Below are positions 9,103 to 17,410 of a DNA stretch of 64,000 nucleotides, piece after piece. Location: positions 2,465,001-2,529,000 of the forward strand of contig NZ_CP114542.1 in NCBI RefSeq assembly GCF_027271155.1, written 5' to 3'. The notes under the pieces are model-generated. The model did not search any database. It saw only the letters and a list, made by a program, of their open reading frames with translations, and had not been told where the DNA came from. Each line of letters begins with the position of its first letter. Positions within the stretch are counted from its first letter, which is position 1. The stretch is from Brevundimonas subvibrioides. GTDB lineage: Bacteria > Pseudomonadota > Alphaproteobacteria > Caulobacterales > Caulobacteraceae. A program made the translations under genes and the position numbers.

Positions 9103-10011
9103 CTAGAACACCCGCCCGCCGACGCCGCCGTCCAGCATGATCGAGGCCCCGGTGATCGCGGCACCCTGCGCCTGGACGACCTCATCGCGGTATTCGGTGT
9201 AGATTTCTTCCTTGACCCAGACGAGCACCTTGATGCCCGCGCCGTAGCGGCGAAGCAGCGAGCGCTCGTTGCAGTCGCGCTCCACCAGCTGGGTCTTGCA
9301 CCGCAGGTCGCCGGAGCTATCGCGCCACAGCGCCTCGCCCTTCTGGCAGGCAAAAGTCTGTCCGCCTTCGAAACTGACCTGACCGGTCCATTCCGACCAG
9401 GTCACCTGCAGCCGCGTCCCGGCGATGCAGCGATACAATTCGCCCTCATAGCCGTCATGGATGTCCCGGTCTGGCGTCACCTGGGACGCCGGGTGAGGGA
9501 TGTCGCGGTCGTCGATACAGAAGGCCTGGATGACGACGCGCTTTTCCCAGCGGCGGCGCGACTCGTAAGGCACGCGGACGACCTGGGTGCCAACCCCGGC
9601 CTCGACGGTCAGGCCCTGGATCACGGTCGGATAGGGCTGCTCCACGCTGAAATAGGCACCGCCACCACCGCCGCCGCGGATGTTGCCGTAGCCGTTCACG
9701 CGGGCATTGATCCCGGCGCGGGCCCCCGCTGTGGCTCCGGAATTGGCATTCGCATTGATGTTGACGTTCACATTGATGTCGCCACCCCCCGGCGGATAGC
9801 TCGGCGGCGGGGGCTGGGTGCAGCAGTCCGGCGGCGGAGGCGGAGGGGGCGGCGGCGGGGGCGGCTGGCACGATCCACACGGCGGAGGCGGCGGCGGCGT
9901 ACAGCCCGAGCTGCACTGGGCCGAGGCCGGTCCGGCCAGGCTGAGCAAGGCCATGGCACCCGTAAAGGCACCGGCCACCGCCGGCAGCCAGATCTTGATC
10001 GCCACCCGCAT
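9103..10011 (-). CDS. Secreted polyproline, glycine-rich protein
   Basis: I do not recognise a named family. The 302-residue product has a signal peptide ending near ASAQ. A cysteine-punctuated polyproline tract (residues about 33-75, including runs of 6 and 12 prolines) follows, then a repetitive NVNVNINANANSGA segment and a GGGGGG linker. The C-terminal folded domain (about residues 125-300) has at least five cysteines, including CIDDRD, RCIAGT, FACQKG and ERDCNERSLL, which suggests a disulfide-bonded extracytoplasmic domain. The architecture resembles a wall-spanning surface protein. The gene is divergent from the PAS gene. Downstream lies the IS remnant. Confidence 0.75.
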   Translation of the reverse strand: MRVAIKIWLPAVAGAFTGAMALLSLAGPASAQCSSGCTPPPPPPCGSCQPPPPPPPPPPPPDCCTQPPPPSYPPGGGDINVNVNINANANSGATAGARAGINARVNGYGNIRGGGGGGAYFSVEQPYPTVIQGLTVEAGVGTQVVRVPYESRRRWEKRVVIQAFCIDDRDIPHPASQVTPDRDIHDGYEGELYRCIAGTRLQVTWSEWTGQVSFEGGQTFACQKGEALWRDSSGDLRCKTQLVERDCNERSLLRRYGAGIKVLVWVKEEIYTEYRDEVVQAQGAAITGASIMLDGGVGGRVF

Positions 10012-10153
10012 GGGTCAGGCTCCTGAAGAATCGATCGCCGACCCCAACGAGACGCAGGTCAGTCCAGCGGCCCATCTGCGGGCAAAACCCTTGCGTTTCC
10101 GTTGCCAAGGGAATGGCCCGGCCCTTGCGCCGCTGGCTCCGAAAGGGAGACGC

Positions 10154-10681
10154 ATGTTCCATCCCGGCACTCAGACCCTGATCGATCACTGGGCCGCATT
10201 GCCCTCTCCGGGCCCTATTCCTCCACGCGCCGGGCTCGATCCTATGCGGCTGGGCCGGCTGGTGCCCCAGTTGTTCACGGCCGACCGCAGCCCTGACGGC
10301 GTGAGCTTCCGGCTTGCGGGAGCCTGGATCGAGACCCTGCATGGCCGGCCCATGCGGGGTGTCGGCTGGCTGGACCTGTGGGCTTCCGAAAGCCGGACCC
10401 TCGTCGCCGCCGCCGTCGTCCAGACGTTCCGCGAAGCCCGTCCGGTCGTGATGGTGGCCGAGGCGGCGCGCCTGCGTGGCGTGCTGGAAATCGTCATCGC
10501 CCCCATGCGCGGCCCCGGCGGCGAGGCCGACCAGCTGCTGGGTCTCTATCAGCCCGCGCTGGATCAGGAGCGGCGTCGCGATGCGGTCGGCCCGCTGACC
10601 GCCCGTCTTTCGGTCGGCGTCGGCGTGACCGGACGGCCGCCGCTAACCCTGGCCACCGTTGACGGGCGACGGATCGCCTAA
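10154..10681 (+). CDS. Stand-alone PAS (PAS_5-like) domain protein
   Basis: This 175-residue soluble protein consists mostly of one PAS_5-type domain, a family common in Alphaproteobacteria. The segment from LIDHWAALP through FRLAGAWIETLHGRPMRGVGWLDLW (given in parts) is the family's typical core. No output domain is visible, so it probably works through protein contacts. Its C-terminus (GVTGRPPLTLATVDGRRIA) is polar. ATG 10154 follows the purine-rich AAAGGGAGA and opens directly into the domain. Some family members in Caulobacter regulate motility and adhesion. Whether this one does is unknown. Confidence 0.75.
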   Translation: MFHPGTQTLIDHWAALPSPGPIPPRAGLDPMRLGRLVPQLFTADRSPDGVSFRLAGAWIETLHGRPMRGVGWLDLWASESRTLVAAAVVQTFREARPVVMVAEAARLRGVLEIVIAPMRGPGGEADQLLGLYQPALDQERRRDAVGPLTARLSVGVGVTGRPPLTLATVDGRRIA

Positions 10682-10827
10682 CGGAAAAACGGTCGCGCCA
10701 GAGCCGACGCCGAGGCAAAGGGCTCGGCTCGCATTAAATACCATGACTGTTGCAGTTCTTGTCCGCCTGCCTATGTTACCGTCTTCGCAATGGCGCTGCG
10801 GGACGTCCTGCGGCCGGAGAGACTTCG

Positions 10828-11526
10828 ATGATCGAGCGCAGACCGTTCGACAGCCTGGGTGGTGCCAACCACGGATGGCTGAACGCCAAACACCATTTCT
10901 CCTTCGCCGGCTACTACGATCCGGCCCGCATGAGCTGGGGCAATCTGCGCGTCTGGAATGACGATGAGATCGCAGCGGGCTCGGGCTTTCCGCCCCACCC
11001 CCACTCGGACATGGAGATCATCACCTACGTGCGCGAAGGCGCGATCACCCACGAGGACAGCCTGGGCAACAAGGGCCGCACCGAGGCCGGCGACGTCCAG
11101 GTGATGAGCGCCGGCACCGGTATCCGCCACGCCGAATACAATGCCGAACCGGTGCTGACCCGCATCTTCCAGATCTGGATCGAGCCGACCCGTCGCGGCG
11201 AAAAGCCCGCATGGGGGGCCAAGCCCTTCCCCAAGGGCGACCGCGCCGGTCAGTTCGTGGTCCTGGCCTCAGGCTTCGAGGGGGATAGCGATGCCCTGCC
11301 GATCCGCACGGACGCCCGCATTGTCGGCGCGACCCTGAAGGCCGGCGAAAGCGCGACCTATCCTCTGGGAGCGACCCGCCGTGGCTATCTGGTGCCCGCC
11401 AGGGGCGAGGTCGAGGTCAACGGCGTCCATCTTAATGCCCGCGATGGTGCCGCCATCACCGGCGAGGACACCCTGACCGTGACCGCGGTCAACGATGCCG
11501 AGATCGTCCTGGTCGACGCAGCCTAG
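10828..11526 (+). CDS. Pirin family protein (YhhW-like bicupin)
   Basis: This 232-residue protein is a bicupin pirin. The metal-binding residues are visible in HPHSDMEII (about residues 56-62) and in GIRHAEYNAE (about 98-107), giving the usual three-His, one-Glu site. Some bacterial pirins oxidise quercetin and others modulate metabolic enzymes, so the substrate is open. ATG 10828 follows GGAGAGACTTCG. An upstream in-frame start at 10750 would add a non-conserved leader. It converges on phoH, with a strong palindrome between them. Confidence 0.9.
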   Translation: MIERRPFDSLGGANHGWLNAKHHFSFAGYYDPARMSWGNLRVWNDDEIAAGSGFPPHPHSDMEIITYVREGAITHEDSLGNKGRTEAGDVQVMSAGTGIRHAEYNAEPVLTRIFQIWIEPTRRGEKPAWGAKPFPKGDRAGQFVVLASGFEGDSDALPIRTDARIVGATLKAGESATYPLGATRRGYLVPARGEVEVNGVHLNARDGAAITGEDTLTVTAVNDAEIVLVDAA

Positions 11527-11537
11527 GTCGCCATGGC

Positions 11538-11567
11538 GGTCTCCCTCCCCTGCGGGGGAGGGAGACC
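11538..11567. repeat. Intergenic palindrome between convergent genes
   Basis: A 13-bp perfect stem (GGTCTCCCTCCCC with GGGGAGGGAGACC) closes a four-base loop TGCG. It sits between the convergent pirin and phoH genes and could serve both as terminator, though no T-run follows. Its CCCTCCCC core recurs in other hairpins in this window. Confidence 0.75.
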
Positions 11568-11578
11568 CCCGGTGGCCG

Positions 11579-12355
11579 CTAAAGAACCCCGATCATGCTG
11601 GCGACCAGGGGGTGACGGACAATGTCGCCCTCCGCCAGGCGCACGACCGAAATTTCCGGCACGGCCTCCAGGCGCGTGGCGATGTCGGCGAGTCCGGACA
11701 GGGAAGGCAGCAGGTCCGTCTGGCCCGGATCGCCCGTCACCACCATGTTGGAATGCCATCCCAGCCGCGTCAGCAGCATTTTCAGCTGCACATAGGTGCA
11801 GTTCTGGGCCTCGTCGATGACGATGAAGGCGTTGTTCAGGGTGCGCCCGCGCATGTATCCGACCGGCGCGATCTCGATCAGGCCCTCGGCCATCAGGGCT
11901 CCCACCCGCTTCATCGACAGCCGGTCCGACAGGGCGTCGTAGAGCGGACGCAGATAGGGAGCCAGCTTGTCTTCCATGGCACCGGGCAGGAAACCGATGG
12001 ATTCGCCGGCCTCGACGGCGGGGCGGCTCAGCACGATGCGCCCGACCTTGCCGGCCTCCAGTGCCTCGACCGCCTTGGCGACGGCCAGATAGGTCTTGCC
12101 GGTGCCTGCGGGACCCAGCGCCAGGGTCAGGTTGGAGGTGTCGATCGCATTCAGCAGTGCCGCCTGCCCCTCGGACTTGGGCTTCAGCGTCTTCAGGTAT
12201 CCCTGCTCTCGATCGTCGTTCGACGGATGCGGCGACCAGCCCCCCCGGCTCTGGGCGACGGGCAACCGGCGGACCTTGGCGTCCTGGCCATAATCGGGGC
12301 CGTCGAAGGCTCCACCTTCACGGGATTGACGCTTCAGGGCGGCGCGCTTGGTCAT
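11579..12355 (-). CDS. phoH: PhoH family ATPase
   Basis: This 258-residue protein has a P-loop NTPase core. Walker A is GPAGTGKT at residues 81-88, Walker B is FIVIDEAQNC, and a GDPGQTDLL sensor motif follows. PhoH proteins are cytoplasmic ATPases linked to RNA metabolism. This short form lacks fused RNA-binding or PIN domains and is not beside ybeY or miaB, so its job is uncertain. I use ATG 12355 (MTKRAALKRQ). The open frame extends to 12511, but that extension would have to be translated through a strong terminator hairpin and is not conserved-looking. Confidence 0.87.
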   Translation of the reverse strand: MTKRAALKRQSREGGAFDGPDYGQDAKVRRLPVAQSRGGWSPHPSNDDREQGYLKTLKPKSEGQAALLNAIDTSNLTLALGPAGTGKTYLAVAKAVEALEAGKVGRIVLSRPAVEAGESIGFLPGAMEDKLAPYLRPLYDALSDRLSMKRVGALMAEGLIEIAPVGYMRGRTLNNAFIVIDEAQNCTYVQLKMLLTRLGWHSNMVVTGDPGQTDLLPSLSGLADIATRLEAVPEISVVRLAEGDIVRHPLVASMIGVL

Positions 12356-12658
12356 GGCAGGCTCCGAGACATGAAAAAAGGCGACGCCGGAATGGCATCG
12401 CCTCGATCGAGGGTGGGGAGGGAAAAGAAGATGCCGACAGGCCGTCCGGGGTCGGAGATGTATCCCACATCCAGCGGGAAGACCCGCCGCATACCCGAAC
12501 GCGTCACGCACGCTCTCCAGGGTTCTGACCGGACCGGGGTTGATCCGGCTTCTGATCCGGGGCCGAAATGAAGGCCTCGAATCGCATCAACAGTTTGATG
12601 CTAACGTGGTTTCCAAAGGCTTAAAGAGCCTATTTCGTTCAGTCCAGATGAGGGTTTC
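12356..12658. other. Divergent phoH / carbonic anhydrase spacer with unexplained leader
   Basis: This 303-base spacer contains a minus-strand rho-independent terminator (12374-12402) ahead of phoH and, on the plus strand, the promoter region of the carbonic anhydrase gene. The minus strand from about 12600 to 12403 can fold: GTCCGG pairs with CCGGAC, an inner GGAGA pairs with TCTCC, and there is an apical GCGGG-TCTT-CCCGC hairpin. It also holds a possible 27-codon leader (MRFEAFISAPDQ...). I cannot assign it to a known RNA family. It may be a phoH attenuator leader or a small RNA. Confidence 0.4.
12374..12402 (-). terminator. Strong rho-independent terminator upstream of phoH
   Basis: Read on the minus strand, GGCGATGCC, a five-base loop ATTCC, then GGCGTCGCC form a nine-pair stem with one U-G wobble, followed immediately by six T residues. 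This is a textbook intrinsic terminator. No minus-strand gene lies upstream to be terminated. The next gene to the right is on the plus strand. It therefore points to an attenuator in the phoH leader or the 3' end of a small RNA. Confidence 0.85.
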
Positions 12659-13192
12659 ATGACGATCTATTCGCTTGCGGACAAGAAACCGCGACTGCCG
12701 CCGCAGGGTGAATACTGGATCGCCGACAATGCGGTCGTGGTCGGCGACGTGACGCTGAAGTCCGGGGCCAGCGTCTGGTTCGGCGTCACGGTGCGCGGCG
12801 ACAACGATCCGATCGTGATCGGAGAGAACACCAACATCCAGGACGGCAGCGTCCTGCATTCCGATCCGGGCGAGCCGCTGACGATAGGGGACAATGTCAC
12901 CGTCGGGCACATGGCCATGCTTCATAGCTGCACGATCGGCGACAACACCCTGATCGGCATCGGGGCGGTGATCCTGGGGCGCGCCGTGATCGGGAAGAAC
13001 TGCCTGATCGGCGCGAACGCCCTGATCACCGAGGGCAAGGTCATCCCTGACGGCTCTCTGGTCATGGGACAGCCCGGCAAGGTGGTGCGGCAGCTGGACG
13101 AGGCCCAGATCGGTGCCCTGACCGCCTCCGCACACCACTATGTGCAGAACTGGAGGCGGTATGCGCAGGCCCTGAAGCCCTCTCCCGCTTAG
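12659..13192 (+). CDS. Gamma-class carbonic anhydrase family protein
   Basis: This 177-residue protein folds as a left-handed parallel beta helix: hexapeptide repeats of the form [IV]-G-[DEN]-N-x-x run from about residue 20 to 150. The family's three metal-ligand histidines are visible in VLHSDPG and in HMAMLH, at the expected spacing. Members hydrate CO2 or act as metal-dependent transferases of unclear substrate (the YrdA/PaaY branch). ATG 12659 opens with [11 protein letters not shown], typical of this branch. It is divergent from phoH and converges on the SIMPL-domain gene. Confidence 0.92.
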   Translation: MTIYSLADKKPRLPPQGEYWIADNAVVVGDVTLKSGASVWFGVTVRGDNDPIVIGENTNIQDGSVLHSDPGEPLTIGDNVTVGHMAMLHSCTIGDNTLIGIGAVILGRAVIGKNCLIGANALITEGKVIPDGSLVMGQPGKVVRQLDEAQIGALTASAHHYVQNWRRYAQALKPSPA

Positions 13193-13201
13193 GGAAAGGG
13201 C
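13177..13201. repeat. Palindrome overlapping the 3' end of the carbonic anhydrase gene
   Basis: GCCCTCTCCC and GGGAAAGGGC form a ten-pair stem with one mismatch around a five-base loop that contains the stop codon. It encodes the last residues (PSPA). The core CCCTCTCCC matches the hairpin class at 25371 and 25517. It lies between convergent genes and may work as a terminator. Confidence 0.6.
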
Positions 13202-13210
13202 CAGGTGCCA

Positions 13211-13945
13211 TCATCGACCCAGGTCGTAGGTGCCCGTGATGTCGATGCGGACGGACAGCTCGCCCGCCGCGACGGGCGTTGATGCGCTGTCGGCCATGGC
13301 CATGCGTGCCATCATCGGCATGGGTTGCGGGGCCTGATAGCCGCCGCCCTCGTTCAGGGTGCGAATGGACCCGAGCTCGACACCCAGCGCCCGGGCATAA
13401 AGGCGCGCCTTGTCCTGCAGTGCGCGCACGGCCAGGATGCGAGCCTCGTCTTCGGCGGCCCCGGGATCCTTCAGACCGAAGGAGATGCCGTCGATCTGGT
13501 TGACACCGGCCGAGACCACCGCGTCGGCCGTCGCGCCGACCTTCGTCAGGTCCATGATGTTGACGGTCACCCGGTTTGACGCCTGATAGCCGCGCAGCCG
13601 GGGCGGCTCGTTCTGGACATAGTCGTACTGCGCCGACAGGTTCAGACCCGAGGTCTGGATGTCGCGGTCGACGATCCCGGCGCGGCCCAGGGCGGCAAAG
13701 ACCTCCTGCATCCGGCGGGCGTTGTCGGCCATGGCGGCCTGGGCCGTCGGAGCTTCCGTCGTCACGCCGAAGGTGATGGTGGCCATGTCGGGCGCGACCT
13801 TGACCTCGCCATAGGCCGACAGATTCAGCGCAGGCGCTGCGGTCATGGCGTGCATCCCCATCGGAGCCGATTGTGCCAGCGCCGCGGGCGCGGACAGGCC
13901 GACGAGGGCGGTGCCCAGCAGGAGGGCGGGAAGGGTGCGGGTCAT
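13211..13945 (-). CDS. SIMPL (DUF541) domain periplasmic protein
   Basis: This 244-residue protein has a signal peptide (MTRTLPALLLGTALVGL, cleavage near ALAQ) and one SIMPL domain. The landmark segments are LNLSAYGEVKVAPDMA, ITFGVTTEAPTAQAAM, GYQASNRVTVNI and the C-terminal ADSASTPVAAGELSVR. The family is widespread in bacterial periplasms and often tied to oxidative stress, but its biochemical role is unknown. I prefer ATG 13945 (GAGG six bases upstream). ATG 13957, four codons earlier, is also possible. It precedes the tRNA on the other strand. Confidence 0.85.
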   Translation of the reverse strand: MTRTLPALLLGTALVGLSAPAALAQSAPMGMHAMTAAPALNLSAYGEVKVAPDMATITFGVTTEAPTAQAAMADNARRMQEVFAALGRAGIVDRDIQTSGLNLSAQYDYVQNEPPRLRGYQASNRVTVNIMDLTKVGATADAVVSAGVNQIDGISFGLKDPGAAEDEARILAVRALQDKARLYARALGVELGSIRTLNEGGGYQAPQPMPMMARMAMADSASTPVAAGELSVRIDITGTYDLGR

Positions 13946-14134
13946 GGATAGCCTCATCGAGAACGATTCCTGGGACGGCCCTCAGTTCTCCGCGAGGACC
14001 GTGGCGGAACCCTGACCCTGAACGCCTGAACGGGGGACAGGTCGCATCCGCAGGAACCGTTCATGTGCATGACATCGACGACAGGAAGCGGACTTTCCCC
14101 TGCGCGCCGCCCCTGCTAGGCGATGCCGTTCGGC

Positions 14135-14210
14135 GGGCGCGTAGCTCAATGGTTAGAGCCGACCGCTCATAACGGTCTGGTTGGGGGTTCGAGTCCCTCC
14201 GCGCCTACCA
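14135..14210 (+). tRNA. tRNA with CAU anticodon, probably tRNA-Ile2
   Basis: A complete 76-base cloverleaf with encoded CCA: seven-pair acceptor stem, D arm GCTC/GAGC with an eight-base loop, anticodon stem GACCG/CGGTC around loop CTCATAA, a five-base variable loop, and a T arm with TTCGAGT. CAU could be read as elongator Met or, after lysidine modification, as Ile (AUA). I favour Ile2 because the short D loop matches E. coli Ile2 more than elongator Met, and because C4-G69 and C6-G67 pairs are present. It is not initiator Met, since the acceptor end is paired. The 1-72 pair is an unusual G-U. Confidence 0.9.
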
Positions 14211-14212
14211 CC

Positions 14213-15667
14213 CTATCGACGGCGGCGTCCGTCGCGCCAGCGGTCCTCTCCGCGGGGCGTCCGCTGGTCCACATACTGTCCCTGGCCGGTGTACCAGCCA
14301 TAACCTTGCTGGAACCGGTCATAGCCGGTCGGGCTGTAGGCAAAGTCCTCGTAGGGATCGCCGTAGGCACCATCCATCTCGTCCCACCAGTCGCGCGGAT
14401 AGGCTGAACGCTGGCACTCGTAGCCCTGGCCGCCCTGATCCCAGTAGGGGGCGTAGCGGTCCTGATAGACCGGGCGATAGGTCGGCCGGCATAGACTGTC
14501 GGACCAGACGCGGTTGCCGCTGGCGGTCAGCTGTGCGCGGTATTCCTGCTGGAATACCGCGGCAACGCCGACGAAGATATTGTCGGTGACCACCGCCCGC
14601 CCGGAGGCGAGACCGACGCCGACGGTGTCGGCGCGGATACGGCTGTTGGTCAGGCTGAGCTCGCCATTGTACAGCACCACACCCTTGTCGGACTGGCAGA
14701 TCTTGGAACCATCGATCGTAACCGACGCCCCCTCGATGGCCACCCCCTCGACATAGCCGCAGACCTTGGTGTTCGACACCTCGACCCGGCCATAGTCGCG
14801 GCGGGAGCGGACCGAGATACCGATCGAGCGGGGACCATAGTTGTTGGGACTCTCAACCCCGACCAGAGTGGTCGAGTCGATGCGCGAGGGATCGCCGGCG
14901 CCCGGCGTCAGTTCGATGCCGGACTGGGCACCGGTGACCACCGTCTCCCACGTCGTCAGGGTCGCGCCGTCGGCGATGATGGCCGGCGCTATGGTCCGGG
15001 CGTCGATCACCACATCGCGCAGGTCGACCAGACCACCGTCCGACAGGATGGCCGGCTCGTCCCCGGAGTGTCGGATGCCTGACCGGCTCATGATGACCTG
15101 ACCGCCATAGTTGACGATACAGGCCGCATCGCCTCCGTGGGGAGACGACAGGACCAGGTCGCGGACCTCGAGCCGTACGCCCGAGGCCACGGTGATGCAG
15201 GGCAGTCCGTCGGGAGCCTGGAGGCTGGCGGACGGGTTTTCGTTCCAGCGTCGCGGATCGAACCCGCCCTCGCCGATGAGGGTCAGGGGTTTGTCGATGT
15301 TCAGCCAGCCGACACAGGCCCCGCCGCGGGCACGGATGACCAGGGTGCCGCCGGGGCGCACGCGCTGGACCGCGGCCTCGACAGCCCCGGTGCCGGGATT
15401 GCCGCCGCAGTCGACCAGGACGATCTCTTCGGAGCCGCCGGGCTGGTGGATCGGCGACGGCGCGCCGTTCCAGCCGGGATGGTGATTGCCATAGGACCAG
15501 CGGCGATGGGCACCCGAACGGCTGCGCTGGCTGGCAGGAGGATCCAGCAGCAGGCCAAAGTTGGGTCGGGTCTGGCTTTCGACGCGGGCGGCGGTCTGGG
15601 CGGACGCTTCGGGTGCCGACGACAGTGTGACGGCCAGGGCGGAGGCGGCGAGGATCAGCGTCTTCAT
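14213..15667 (-). CDS. Secreted right-handed beta-helix repeat protein
   Basis: This 484-residue protein has a signal peptide (MKTLILAASALAVTLSSA, cleavage near ASAQ). From about residue 85 to 370 it shows a pectate-lyase-like parallel beta-helix pattern with repeated turns such as GLVDLRDVVIDA, GYVEGVAIEG and GVVLYNGELSLTN. Lyase catalytic residues are not evident, so a structural or carbohydrate-binding role is as likely as enzymatic. The C-terminal 90 residues are Tyr/Gln/Asp-rich and end in RDGRRRR. ATG 15667 has a strong AGGAGGGG site. It lies 14 bases downstream of the Sel1 lipoprotein gene, so the two form an operon. Confidence 0.78.
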   Translation of the reverse strand: MKTLILAASALAVTLSSAPEASAQTAARVESQTRPNFGLLLDPPASQRSRSGAHRRWSYGNHHPGWNGAPSPIHQPGGSEEIVLVDCGGNPGTGAVEAAVQRVRPGGTLVIRARGGACVGWLNIDKPLTLIGEGGFDPRRWNENPSASLQAPDGLPCITVASGVRLEVRDLVLSSPHGGDAACIVNYGGQVIMSRSGIRHSGDEPAILSDGGLVDLRDVVIDARTIAPAIIADGATLTTWETVVTGAQSGIELTPGAGDPSRIDSTTLVGVESPNNYGPRSIGISVRSRRDYGRVEVSNTKVCGYVEGVAIEGASVTIDGSKICQSDKGVVLYNGELSLTNSRIRADTVGVGLASGRAVVTDNIFVGVAAVFQQEYRAQLTASGNRVWSDSLCRPTYRPVYQDRYAPYWDQGGQGYECQRSAYPRDWWDEMDGAYGDPYEDFAYSPTGYDRFQQGYGWYTGQGQYVDQRTPRGEDRWRDGRRRR

Positions 15668-15681
15668 GTGGTCAGCCCCTC

Positions 15682-17151
15682 CTAACGGCGCTGCGAGCGG
15701 GAAACTTGCGACAGGACAGCCTGCAACCGCGAAGCGGAGGGACCGAAACCCGCGAGCGCCGAATCGATACGGGATGCGACGGCCTCGGCCTTGTCCTGAT
15801 CCGCGACCCCGGCGACGCCGAGCGCGAAATAGGTCGATACGGCGAATTTGGCCTCTGGCGACCCCTGTTTGTCGGCCTGGGAATACCAGTGGAACGCGCG
15901 GGCATAGTCGGCGGGGACGCCGATGCCCTCGGAATACATGACGGCCAGAACCAGCTGGGCCTCGGACGAGCCATTGACGGCAGCGAGCTGGATGGCGCGG
16001 ACCATCTCCAGCCACGACAGGCGCGAGTCCATGTCGTGGCCGAGCATGGCTTCCAGCGTCTGGATCTGCCGGGTGCTGAGGTCGGCCGGTCGGCTTACGA
16101 CCGTCTCGGTCACGCCGAGGTAGCGCAGGGCACGCCCCACATGGACAAAGGGCAATTCGGTCATGCGGCCCAGCGCATATTCGTAGGCGTCACCGCGCGG
16201 GCGGCTCTCGTCCGAGAAGGGCACACCCGAGGCCGGGGCGTCGTTCGGATAGAATTCGAACGGCGGCACCCACTGGCGCGCCTTGGCCTCGACGAAGGAC
16301 CCGTATTGCGACCGGCCGGGCGAGGACCGCTCGAAGTCCTTCAGCAGGACATAGGATCCGACATCCCCCGTTTGGGTCGCCAGGTAGTTGTAGAGGTAGG
16401 CGTCGACATCGTTGCGGGGAAACAGGGACGCCGCCGAATAGAATCCGCCCCGGCCCTGCCCGCCGCTGGCATTGCGTCCGATCGCCTCGCGGGCTTCGCG
16501 ATTGTCGGAAGGCTCGCCAAAGGGGCCATAGAGGGCGTCATGCAGACGGGCCAGGGTGCGGAACCCCTCGGCGTCCTGGGTGGACAGGACGTAGATCATG
16601 CGATCGCGGACGGCGGCCTGTTCGTCGATGGTCATCTGGCCCAGTTGGCGGTTCAGCCTCTGATAGGCGACGTGGCGCTCCCAGGCCCGGCAGTCGTCAT
16701 AGCGCGAGCCTGAGCGGAACCCGCCCCAACCCGGGCGATTCACGCGATTGATGGGCGCATAGCCCTCGTCATTTGCCAGCGCCAGGCCGGTCCAGACCGC
16801 GCTCTCGATCGGATCCTCGATATTCTTGTCGGTGGCGCGGCTGGCCGCATAGCGCGATCCGAGTTCAAGCTGCGCGAAGAAGTCACCCCGGAACGCTTCG
16901 CGCCGCAGCAGGCGCAGACCGGCTTCCTGTGCGTTGAACTCCGAGCCCGTGATCGACTGTGGCCGGGGACATTGATTGGCGGCGGCGTTGTCGGCGCGCC
17001 GCCAGAAGGCCGCACCGTTGTCACCGCAACTGGCCAAGGCGCCGGCGGTCAGGGCCAGCAGGGCCACGGCCGACACGACCGCAACCGGGCCACCGAGGCG
17101 ACGACGCGGGCTTTCGTCATGGCTGGCGTCGCGATCGCGCATTCCCCTCAT
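15682..17151 (-). CDS. Sel1-like repeat lipoprotein
   Basis: This 489-residue protein has an N-terminal hydrophobic segment ending in a lipobox-like LASC (Cys42), preceded by an unusually long charged leader. Near the C-terminus (about residues 385-450) it has Sel1-type repeats: SSEAQLVLAVMYSEGIGVPADYARAF and the following SPEAKFAVSTYFALG unit. Sel1 repeats are TPR-like scaffolds for protein contacts. The central part matches nothing I know. I use ATG 17151. A GTG at 17175 and ATG 17142 are alternatives. It is the first gene of a two-gene operon with the beta-helix protein. Confidence 0.7.
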   Translation of the reverse strand: MRGMRDRDASHDESPRRRLGGPVAVVSAVALLALTAGALASCGDNGAAFWRRADNAAANQCPRPQSITGSEFNAQEAGLRLLRREAFRGDFFAQLELGSRYAASRATDKNIEDPIESAVWTGLALANDEGYAPINRVNRPGWGGFRSGSRYDDCRAWERHVAYQRLNRQLGQMTIDEQAAVRDRMIYVLSTQDAEGFRTLARLHDALYGPFGEPSDNREAREAIGRNASGGQGRGGFYSAASLFPRNDVDAYLYNYLATQTGDVGSYVLLKDFERSSPGRSQYGSFVEAKARQWVPPFEFYPNDAPASGVPFSDESRPRGDAYEYALGRMTELPFVHVGRALRYLGVTETVVSRPADLSTRQIQTLEAMLGHDMDSRLSWLEMVRAIQLAAVNGSSEAQLVLAVMYSEGIGVPADYARAFHWYSQADKQGSPEAKFAVSTYFALGVAGVADQDKAEAVASRIDSALAGFGPSASRLQAVLSQVSRSQRR

Positions 17152-17410
17152 CCCGTTCCCTGCCAGCGGATCCACACTCTGACCGCGTTAACCATTTCCG
17201 AAACCGGCGCTCCGGTCCAGTGAAGTTCCGGACATGGTTAACAGCGTTCGACGACAAAGCGTTGCGGCAGGCTGGCGGAAATATGGCGCGGCCAAGCTTC
17301 GTCCACAGAAAACAGGGGTTTACCCCTTCCACGCGAACCAGTGTCTCGCGGTCGCGACGTCGGCGATCTATATCCGCGTCGCGATCCCGACCTCAGACGG
17401 ACCCGATTTG

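Noticed and set aside
12356..12511. N-terminal extension of phoH to 12511
   Set aside because: It would require translating through a nine-pair terminator followed by six Ts. The added sequence is not like a PhoH N-terminus. ATG 12355 is better placed.
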